DNA of 64,000 bases from an uncultured Collinsella sp. GTDB taxonomy: Bacteria; Actinomycetota; Coriobacteriia; Coriobacteriales; Coriobacteriaceae. Of the stretch, positions 53,419 to 60,700 are shown one piece after another. The translations under genes were made by a program, and so were the position numbers. The stretch is from positions 1 to 64,000 of the forward strand of contig CANNOC010000009.1 of the NCBI GenBank assembly GCA_947507155.1. Reading direction: 5' to 3'. The notes under the pieces were generated by a model that worked only from the letters and a program-made list of their open reading frames with translations, made no database searches and had not been told where the DNA came from. Position 1 is the stretch's first letter, and each line of letters opens with the position of its first letter.

Positions 53419-54336
53419 ATGGACCTGCCCATCAGCTTGCAAGACATTACGTATGCCGAGAATTACCTGGCGCAGGGAGACTTGGCAACGGCGACGCCGC
53501 TGTTGGAACGTCTGGTTGAGCTCGCCGAGGAGTATATCGATGCCGAGTGCAAGACGGAGGAGAACCGCCAGTACTTTAGCTTCGATAGCAAGTTTGAGCG
53601 TCTGGCCTACCGTCGCGTGGAAAAGGATCCGCGCGAGCTGGTGCAGGTCGAGGTGCCCTTTGACCGTCTGTATTCCGACATGGCGTTTGCCTACATTCGC
53701 CAGCAGGATTACGTGAGTGCTCGTAATGCTTTGATGCAGGCCGTGCGCTGGGACCCCATGAACTGCAACTACCGACTGGATCTGGCCGAGCTGTTCCGTG
53801 CGCTCGAGGACAAGCAGGAGTGGGCTTCGCTTTCGTTTTCGGTGCTGGAGCGTGCGAGTGACGGCAAGTGCGCCGCCCGCGCTTACGCCAACTTGGGCCA
53901 GTATTTCCTTGAGCCCGAGACCGAGAACGTGTCGGCGGCCGTGGGCTGCGCGCGCCTGGCGCTGCGCTTGGCCCCTGGCGATGCGCATACGACGCGCCTG
54001 CTCAACAAAATCCATGCTGCCTATCCCGATGCCGCCGAGGAGAGTGACGAGCACGTGATGGGCGAGCTGGCGTTGCAGGGCGTACCGACCTCGCCTTCGG
54101 CCGAGATTGCCATTTGCCTCATCATGTGTGCGACCGATGCTGCGAGCGACGGTGACAAGCAGGAGGCTACGCGCCTGACGGTCCGTGCCCGCGACCTGGT
54201 GGGCGAGGAGGCATGCGCGGCGATCATTAAGCTGGTGCGCGAGAGCGATGCCGAGCTCAACGCCGAGCGCAAGGCAAAGCGCGCAGCTACGGGCAAGGGT
54301 TCCGATGGCGCCAAGGAGGCCGGCGATGCCCAGTAA
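53419..54336 (+). CDS. TPR-like protein upstream of smpB
   Basis: A 305-residue protein from the ATG at 53419 (GAGGAG upstream; a GTG two codons earlier is the alternative). It is helical throughout, with TPR-like segments: YAENYLAQGDLATATPLLER near residue 12, LYSDMAFAYIRQQDYVSARN near residue 90, and AARAYANLGQYF near residue 155. The C-terminus is basic and low-complexity. There is no signal peptide or membrane segment, so it is probably a cytoplasmic scaffold. It overlaps smpB by 11 nt, so the two are coupled, but a link to ribosome rescue is only inferred from position. Confidence 0.75.
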   Translation: MDLPISLQDITYAENYLAQGDLATATPLLERLVELAEEYIDAECKTEENRQYFSFDSKFERLAYRRVEKDPRELVQVEVPFDRLYSDMAFAYIRQQDYVSARNALMQAVRWDPMNCNYRLDLAELFRALEDKQEWASLSFSVLERASDGKCAARAYANLGQYFLEPETENVSAAVGCARLALRLAPGDAHTTRLLNKIHAAYPDAAEESDEHVMGELALQGVPTSPSAEIAICLIMCATDAASDGDKQEATRLTVRARDLVGEEACAAIIKLVRESDAELNAERKAKRAATGKGSDGAKEAGDAQ

Positions 54337-54796
54337 GCGCGAGCGCAAGCTCATTTCTAAGAATCGTTCGGCACATCACGAGTACTTTATCGACGAGACG
54401 TTTGAGTGCGGCATTGAGCTGAGCGGCACCGAGGTCAAGTCGATTCGCGAGCGCGCCTGCCAGATCACTGACACCTTTGCGCTGATTCGTGGCGGCGAGT
54501 GCTGGCTGGTGGGCCTGCATATTCACCCTTACAGCCACGGTGGTGTGTGGAATCGTGATCCCGATCGCCGGCGTCGTCTGCTGCTGCATCGCAAGGAGAT
54601 TGATTTTCTTGACGGCAAACTGCGCAACCGCGGCTATGCGCTGGTGCCGTTGGAGCTCTACTTTAATACCGATGGTCGCGTAAAGCTGCTGTTGGGCCTG
54701 GGCCGCGGCAAAAAGCTTTACGACAAGCGCGAAGACATGGCCAAGCGCGACGTTCAGCGCGAGATCGATCGTGCGCTTAAGGAGCGCAACCGCTAG
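54326..54796 (+). CDS. smpB: SsrA-binding protein SmpB
   Basis: A 156-residue protein from the ATG at 54326, inside the end of the TPR gene, with AAGGAGG upstream. It shows KNRSAHHEYFIDETFECGIE and GTEVKSIRERACQITDTFAL, and ends with KLYDKREDMAKRDVQREIDR, the C-terminal tail that enters the empty mRNA channel. It carries tmRNA to stalled ribosomes. The tmRNA gene itself is not seen in this window. Confidence 0.96.
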   Translation: MPSKRERKLISKNRSAHHEYFIDETFECGIELSGTEVKSIRERACQITDTFALIRGGECWLVGLHIHPYSHGGVWNRDPDRRRRLLLHRKEIDFLDGKLRNRGYALVPLELYFNTDGRVKLLLGLGRGKKLYDKREDMAKRDVQREIDRALKERNR

Positions 54797-54868
54797 GCAC
54801 ATGACTTGCGGGGAGGTGGCCTACTGCGATTGTCCCGCCTCCCTAACTGTTTTGACACATGTGTCTCA

Positions 54869-54901
54869 AAGGCGGCGTCCGTTATGGGCGTCGCCTTTTT
54901 T
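54869..54901 (+). terminator. Terminator after smpB
   Basis: AAGGCGGCG (54869-54877) pairs with CGTCGCCTT (54889-54897) with one G-T pair, then a T-run. Confidence 0.85.
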
Positions 54902-54952
54902 GTGGGTACATACATCCATGAGGTTCAATCCCGGGTTAGGGGAGTGGTCGTT

Positions 54953-55456
54953 ATGGACAAAACTGCGTTCTTTACGATGCCGAGTGGCCTGTATGTGGTG
55001 AGTGCTGCGGCCGATGGGCTGCGTGCCGGCTGCGTCATCAACACGGCGGTGCAGGTGACGTCCACGCCGCCGCGCATCTCGGTTGCCGTGAATAAGGAAA
55101 ATGTCACGTCTGGTGTTATCTCGTCTGCCAAGGCCTTTGCGCTGACCGTGATCGATCAGACGGCCGATATGCTCTACATTGGCAACTTTGGATTCCGTAC
55201 TAGCAGCGACTATGACAAATTTGCCAAGTACGAGACGCGCGAGACCGCGCTGGGCATGCCTTATGTTCCCGAGCATGCGGCGGCCTTGTTTAGCTGCCGT
55301 CTGATCGACACTGTTGACGTGGGCACGCACCTGCTCTTTGTTGGCGAGGTCGAGGAGGCCGAGCGCCTGAGCGACGAGACGCCGCTCACCTACGATTACT
55401 ACCATAAGGTCCTGAAGGGCAAGACGCCTCCGAAGGCGTCCTCGTATCAAGGCTAG
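54953..55456 (+). CDS. Flavin reductase-like protein
   Basis: A 167-residue protein from the ATG at 54953 (AGGGGAG upstream). It contains FTMPSGLYVVSAAADGLRAG, CVINTAVQVTSTPPRISVAV and FALTVIDQTADMLYIGNFGF, the FMN-binding split-barrel fold of flavin reductases and flavoredoxins. The rubredoxin gene follows 88 nt later. In anaerobes such as Moorella these two domains are fused in high-molecular-weight rubredoxin, which feeds electrons from NAD(P)H to oxygen-reducing flavodiiron proteins. A role in oxygen or NO defence is inferred from that. Confidence 0.88.
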   Translation: MDKTAFFTMPSGLYVVSAAADGLRAGCVINTAVQVTSTPPRISVAVNKENVTSGVISSAKAFALTVIDQTADMLYIGNFGFRTSSDYDKFAKYETRETALGMPYVPEHAAALFSCRLIDTVDVGTHLLFVGEVEEAERLSDETPLTYDYYHKVLKGKTPPKASSYQG

Positions 55457-55473
55457 AAATGTTTTAAAAATAC

Positions 55474-55501
55474 TTGCATTATATTATTGAGAATATATAC
55501 T
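55474..55501 (+). promoter_or_regulatory. Rubredoxin promoter with an AT-rich palindrome
   Basis: TTGCAT (55474-55479), a 16-bp spacer, TATACT (55496-55501). The spacer contains TATATT-ATTGAG-AATATA, an inverted repeat like PerR/Fur boxes, and outer arms ACTTGC (55473) and GCAAGT (55507) also pair. Strong candidate for peroxide- or iron-dependent repression. Confidence 0.55.
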
Positions 55502-55544
55502 AATAAGCAAGTACACCAGCAGTCACGTTCGAGAGGAGAACATC

Positions 55545-55688
55545 ATGGCTGAGGAGAAGAAGACGTATAAGTTCGTGTGCATCGTTTGCGGTTATGAGGT
55601 TGAGGTCGACACGCCCGAGCTGCCCGAGGATTACGTGTGCCCGGTCTGCGGCGTCGGTCCCGATCAGTTTGAGCTCGTCGAGGAGTAA
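55545..55688 (+). CDS. Rubredoxin
   Basis: A 47-residue protein with GAGAGGAG upstream. It has the two iron-binding motifs, CIVCG (near residue 12) and CPVCG (near residue 32), and the typical [17 protein letters not shown] spacing. It carries one electron on an Fe(SCys)4 centre, likely taking electrons from the flavin reductase encoded upstream. It has its own promoter with a palindrome, so it can be induced separately. Confidence 0.94.
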   Translation: MAEEKKTYKFVCIVCGYEVEVDTPELPEDYVCPVCGVGPDQFELVEE

Positions 55689-55730
55689 CTCGCAGGCACA
55701 CGACTTGCAGCAACATATAGCTCTGTCCAA

Positions 55731-55765
55731 GGGCCCCGGTCGGATATCCCGGCCGGGGTCCTTTT
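55731..55765 (+). terminator. Terminator after rubredoxin
   Basis: GGGCCCCGG (55731-55739) pairs with CCGGGGTCC (55753-55761), with G-T and mismatch positions, then TTTTG. Confidence 0.75.
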
Positions 55766-55795
55766 GATCCCTTGGGGACGGAGGAAAACGGATCA
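55765..55795. repeat. Family B, single arm
   Basis: A 31-nt unit that matches the left arm of copy B2 at 29 of 31 positions (core GGGGACGGAGGAAAACGG with TGATCC start and GGATCA end). No second arm follows, so it is a half-element. Confidence 0.8.
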
Positions 55796-55843
55796 CGGCT
55801 GCTGTTAGCCGATCCAGTCTGTCGTGAGTCCGGCCGACCTTTT

Positions 55844-55900
55844 GTCTCAATCTGTAACATCTAGCAGTGAAAACGGGGTCTATGTGTTACAGATTGAGAC
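55844..55900. repeat. Family D palindrome D1
   Basis: 16-nt perfect arms GTCTCAATCTGTAACA and TGTTACAGATTGAGAC; loop with GAAAACGGGG. Confidence 0.9.
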
Positions 55901-55924
55901 AAACGGAGCTGTCCCTCGGAATGA

Positions 55925-55980
55925 TCTTGATCTGTAACATCTAGACATCAAAAGCGTGTCTATCTGTTACAGATCAAGAC
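55925..55980. repeat. Family D palindrome D2
   Basis: 15-nt perfect arms TCTTGATCTGTAACA and TGTTACAGATCAAGA. It differs from D1 at two arm positions, each matched by the complementary change in the other arm. Confidence 0.9.
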
Positions 55981-56007
55981 GTTTGCCTGGGTAGGTGCTC
56001 CGCCCCA

Positions 56008-57264
56008 TTACATCCCCGTTAGCAGCACGACATCGAGAATCGTCACGATGGCACCGATCCCCACGAGCAACGCGTTGAGCGGGCGCGAGTTGGCGTATTT
56101 GCCCATGACGCGGGGCGAACTGGTGAGTCGTATGAGCACAAAGACCGTAATCGGCAGCTGAAGCGACAGCAGCGCCTGACTCCAAATGAGACCCTCAAAA
56201 GGATTCGGGACGACCAGGCACGCCGCCACTGCGCCGACGAAACAGGCCGCCACCCCGATCGAGGAATGTCGGTCGTGGATGTCGTATTCCTCGTCGAACA
56301 TGCCCGCGGTGATGGTGCCCGCCGCCATGCCCGCCGTCACGCTGCTCGATATGCCCGCAAACAGCAGTGCCACCGCAAAGATGATTGAGCTTGCCGGGCC
56401 CAGAATGGGGAAGAGCGTGGCCGCTGCGACGGCGAGGTCGTCTACGACAATGCCGTGCGCAAAGAAGGTCGTTGCGGCCAGGATGACCATGGCCGAGTTG
56501 ATTGCCCAGCCCACGCCCATCGAAAAGAGCGTGTCGAAGAGCTCGTAGCGCAGACGTTCTTCGATAACTCGCTCGCCTTGGCCTTCGAAGTGCATGGATT
56601 GGATGACTTCGGAGTGCAGGAAGAGGTTGTGGGGCATAACGACCGCGCCTAGGACGCTTACGATAATCGCGGCCGAGCCGGTGGGCATACTGGGTGTGAT
56701 CCAGCTTGTGGCGGCTTGCGGCCAGTCGACCTTGACTAGTGCAAGCTCGGCTAAAAACGAGAGTCCCACCACGCCCACGAAGGCGATGATCCATCGCTCG
56801 GCGCGTTTGTAGGAGCTTGTCATGAGCATGGCAATCGATGCCGCCGCGACGATGATGCAGCCGGCGCGCACGGGCAGGCCAAAGAGCATTTGAAGCGCGA
56901 TCGCACCGCCCAGGACTTCGGCCATGGCGGTGGCGATGGTCGCAAGATAGGCACTGGCGAGCACCGTGCGCCCAACGAAGCGGGGGAGGTAACGTGTCGT
57001 GGCCTCGGCAAGACAGGCGCCCGTGGCGATACCCAGGTGTGCAGCGTTGTGCTGCAGCACGATGAGCATGATCGTGGACAGCGTGACGATCCACAGCAGC
57101 GCGTAACCAAACTGCGAGCCCGCGGCCATATTGGAGGCCCAGTTGCCCGGGTCGATAAAGCCGACGGTCACGAGCAGTCCGGGGCCGATATGCCGTGCTA
57201 TGTCGAGTCCTCCGTGGCCACCGGTGCGCGGGGAGCCAAAGTGTTGTTTGAGATGGTTGATCAT
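56008..57264 (-). CDS. mntH: Nramp-family divalent metal transporter (MntH-like)
   Basis: A 418-residue membrane protein from the ATG at 57264 (AGGAGCG upstream; the frame is open 12 codons further). It has about eleven membrane segments. The metal-site motifs are present: GFIDPGNWASNMAAGSQFGY (DPGN, first helix) and VMPHNLFLHSEVIQS (MPHN, sixth helix). It imports Mn2+ or Fe2+ with protons. Family D palindromes lie on both sides of the gene (two after it, three before it). Upstream bases at 57310-57335 hold only a weak half of an MntR-like box. Confidence 0.92.
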   Translation of the reverse strand: MINHLKQHFGSPRTGGHGGLDIARHIGPGLLVTVGFIDPGNWASNMAAGSQFGYALLWIVTLSTIMLIVLQHNAAHLGIATGACLAEATTRYLPRFVGRTVLASAYLATIATAMAEVLGGAIALQMLFGLPVRAGCIIVAAASIAMLMTSSYKRAERWIIAFVGVVGLSFLAELALVKVDWPQAATSWITPSMPTGSAAIIVSVLGAVVMPHNLFLHSEVIQSMHFEGQGERVIEERLRYELFDTLFSMGVGWAINSAMVILAATTFFAHGIVVDDLAVAAATLFPILGPASSIIFAVALLFAGISSSVTAGMAAGTITAGMFDEEYDIHDRHSSIGVAACFVGAVAACLVVPNPFEGLIWSQALLSLQLPITVFVLIRLTSSPRVMGKYANSRPLNALLVGIGAIVTILDVVLLTGM

Positions 57265-57386
57265 GGTGCGCTCCTGCGTGCCGTTTGCTTGACGCCGCAA
57301 AGGATACCCGTTTTAGGCTCAAAAGTTAACCAAGACTGACAAAATTGCTGTATTTGAATAGGATGGTGAAAGGGGACTGCCGAAAT

Positions 57387-57443
57387 GTCTTGATCTGTAA
57401 CAACTAGGGATGGAAATTGGGCCTAGGTGTTACAGATCAAGAC
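57387..57443. repeat. Family D palindrome D3
   Basis: 16-nt perfect arms GTCTTGATCTGTAACA and TGTTACAGATCAAGAC, plus inner CTAGG/CCTAG pairing. The loop has GGAAATTGGG. Confidence 0.9.
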
Positions 57444-57467
57444 AGGAAGAAATGGTCCTATGGAATA

Positions 57468-57522
57468 TCTCGATCTGTAACAGCTGACCGCCAAAACCGG
57501 TCCTTCGTGTTACAGATTGAGA
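57468..57522. repeat. Family D palindrome D4
   Basis: Arms TCTCGATCTGTAACA and TGTTACAGATTGAGA. The only non-Watson-Crick position is a G-T pair, the midpoint between the D1/D5 (A-T) and D2/D3 (G-C) forms. Confidence 0.9.
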
Positions 57523-57544
57523 CATTCGGAACCGTCTCTCAAAA

Positions 57545-57605
57545 ACATCTCAATCTGTAACAGTTAGTCGTCGAAATTGGGTCTTCCTGTTACAGATTGA
57601 GATGT
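57545..57605. repeat. Family D palindrome D5
   Basis: 18-nt perfect arms ACATCTCAATCTGTAACA and TGTTACAGATTGAGATGT; the loop has CGAAATTGGG as in D3. Confidence 0.9.
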
Positions 57606-57786
57606 TTGAAGCGGTGAGCTTACGGGCCGAACCTGGGGCCCTTGTTGTCGCCCTTGAGGTCGGCGGTGTCCACTCGTAGGGCGCGCGTTACGCGATTGTT
57701 TCGAAACGGGCGGGAAACACAACGGGCCGGCGATGCTCCTAGTATGCCTATTCAACTGACTGTCTAATATCTAGGGGAGGATCGCG

Positions 57787-60700
57787 ATGCAGGCAGATTC
57801 CGCTCAGCAGCAGGGCCTTTATCGCCCCGAATTCGACCACGACGCATGTGGCATCGGCGCGCTTGCCGATATCAACGGTGAGCGCCATCACCAGATCCTG
57901 GACGACGCACTGTCCATTCTGGTCAACTTGGAGCACCGCGGCGGCACGGGACTCGAGAAGAACACCGGCGACGGCGCTGGCATCCTGTTCCAGGTTCCGC
58001 ATCACTTTTTCCGTAAAGAGGCTCAAAAGTGCGGCCAGATTCTGCCGGCAGAGGGCGACTATGGCGTGGCCATGTTGTTCTTTCCGCAGGACGACAAGGG
58101 CGTAGAGGATGCCCGCCGCGTGTTTGAGGAGGGCTGCGCCGAGGCCGGCGTGCCGCTGCTCTTTTGGCGCGAGGTGCCGGTCGACCCGCACGACCTGGGC
58201 GAGACGGCCCGCGCCTGCATGCCCACTATCCTGCAGGCCTTCCTGGGCCGTCCGGACGACACGCCCGCCGGCGATGCCTTCGAGCGCCGCCTGTACGTGT
58301 GCCGCCGCACCATCGAAAAGAAGGCCGACGCCGAGTTTGCCCTGCGCGACAAGATCTTCTACGTGTGCTCCATGAGCTCGCGCACCATCGTGTACAAGGG
58401 CATGCTGGTCGCCACGCAGATGCGCCGCTTCTTCATCGACCTCAACGACGCCGCCGTCAAGACGGCCGTGGCGCTCGTCCACTCGCGCTACTCCACCAAC
58501 ACCACGCCCAGCTGGGAGCGCGCGCACCCCAACCGCTTTATCATCCACAACGGCGAGATCAACACCCTCAAGGGCAACGTCAACTGGATTCGCGCCCGCG
58601 AACCCAACCTGTACAGCCCCGTGCTGCAGCACGATCTTGAGCGCGTGATGCCCATCATCAACCGCGAGGGCTCCGACTCCGCGATTCTGGACAATGTGCT
58701 TGAGTTTTTGGTCATGAACGGTCGTCCGCTCACGCGTGCCGCATCCATGCTGCTGCCCGAGCCGTGGGACCACAACGACAGCCTGAGTGAGGAGTGCCGC
58801 GCCTACGACGCTTACCAGTCCATGCTCATGGAGCCGTGGGATGGCCCGGCGGCCATCGCCTTTACCGACGGTCGCACGCTGGGTGCCGCCCTCGACCGTA
58901 ACGGCCTGCGTCCCGCCCGCTACTATGTGACGCGCGACGGTCGCTTTATGCTGGCGAGCGAGGTGGGCACCATCGAGGTGAGCCCCGAGAACATCCTGAC
59001 GAGCGGCTGCCTAGGACCGGGCCAGATGCTCGAGGTCGACTTTGCCCGCGGGCGCGTCATCTACAACGATGAGCTGCGTGCCCGTTACGCCAAGGAAAAG
59101 CCCTACCGTGATTGGATTGCCGAGGAGACGCTAACCGTTGACGCGCTCGATGAGCCCGTTGCGGCAACGCCCGCCGAGGACGCCGAGGTGCCCGCCGCCG
59201 TGCGTATGGCCAAGCTCGGCTACCACTGGGATGACGTCGACGAGGTCGTGCGTCCCATGGCCCAGCAGGGCAAGGCGCCGCTCGCCTCGATGGGCATCGA
59301 TGCGCCGCTGGCCTGCCTGTCCAAGAAGACGCGCTCGTTCTACGACTACTTCTATCAGCTGTTCGCCCAGGTCACGAACCCGCCGATCGACGCCCTGCGC
59401 GAGCATATGGTCACCTCGACCACGCTCTACCTGGGCAATCACGGCAACCTGCTCGAGGACTCCCGCGCGGCTTGCCAGCTGGTGCGCCTGGAGCGCCCGC
59501 TGCTGAGCGAGGAGGAGTTCGACCGCATTTGCGCGATTGACCGTGTTGGCTTTAAGACCCGCCGGTTCCGTGCCGTCTACCGCCGCGATGCCGGCGAGGG
59601 CGCGCTGCAGGCTGCGCTCAAGCAGCTTGCCGAAGACGTCGAGGCTGCGGTTCGCGATGGCGTGAACATCGTGGTGCTGAGCGATCGCGCCGGAGCGGGC
59701 GAGGTGCCCGTGCCGTCGCTGCTCGCCGTGGGCTGCGTGCACAACCACCTGATCCGTGCCGGCGTGCGCACCTTTGCCGATATCGTGGTGGAGTGCGGCG
59801 ACGCCGTGTCCCCGCACGACTTTGCGGCGCTGGTGGGCTACTCCGCAAGCGGCATCTATCCGTACAACGCGCATGCGTGCATCCGCGATCTGGCGGCACG
59901 CGGCGATCTGGACGTGACGGCCGAGCAGGGCATCGCCAATTACAACAAGGCCGCGACGGCGGGCATCGTCTCCATCATGTCCAAGATGGGCATCTCCACG
60001 GTGCAGAGCTACCATTCGGCGCAGATCTTCGAGGCCGTGGGCTTTACGCCCGAGTTCGTCAACGCGTACTTTGCCGGCACGGTGAGCCGTGTGGGCGGTA
60101 TGGGTGTCGAGGACGTCGAGCGCGAGCAGAACGAACGCTACGACGCCGCGCTCGCCATCCTTAAGAGCTCGGCTCCCGATCAGCTGCCCACACTGGGTCT
60201 GACTAAGTGGCGCCCGCTCGGCGGCGAGGATCACCTCATCGATCCGCAGACTGTCTACTTGCTGCAGACCGCCTGCCGTGAGGACAGCTACGACACCTTT
60301 AAGGAGTACAGCGCCCGCCTGCACCGCACCGGCCGTGCCGTGCGCCTGCGCGACCTGCTCGACTTTGATGCCAGCGGCCGCACCCCGGTTTCGCTCGACG
60401 AGGTGGAACCTGCGCTCAATATCGTCCGCCGCTTTAACACCGGCGCCATGTCGTATGGCTCCATCAGCAAAGAGGCGCACGAGTGCATGGCCATCGCCAT
60501 GAACCGCCTGCACGGTCGTTCCAACTCGGGCGAGGGCGGCGAGGATCCGCGTCGCGAGACCCCGCTGGCCAACGGTGACTCCAAGAATTCCGCCATCAAG
60601 CAGGTGGCAAGCGCGCGCTTTGGCGTGACGAGCCGCTACCTGTGCAGCGCCTTCGAGATTCAGATCAAGATGGCCCAGGGCGCCAAGCCCGGTGAGGGCG

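Larger units (their letters stand above)
55689..56007. other. 319-bp gap between rubredoxin and the Nramp gene
   Basis: No gene is seen. In order: a terminator (55731-55765), one arm of family B (55765-55795), and family D palindromes D1 and D2. The D copies could terminate the Nramp transcript, which reads toward them. Confidence 0.7.
57265..57786. other. 522-bp gap between the Nramp gene and gltB
   Basis: No gene is seen. It holds three family D palindromes (57387-57605), then about 180 bp with the gltB promoter region. The start of gltB is preceded by a GGGGAGG ribosome site. Confidence 0.7.

Noticed and set aside
54797-54952. tmRNA gene next to smpB
   Set aside because: The gap is too small and shows only a terminator and a short hairpin, with no tRNA-like end or tag frame.
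57387-57605. CRISPR-like D3-D5 cluster
   Set aside because: Each unit is a self-contained palindrome with its own loop; distances are irregular and there are no spacers of constant length.
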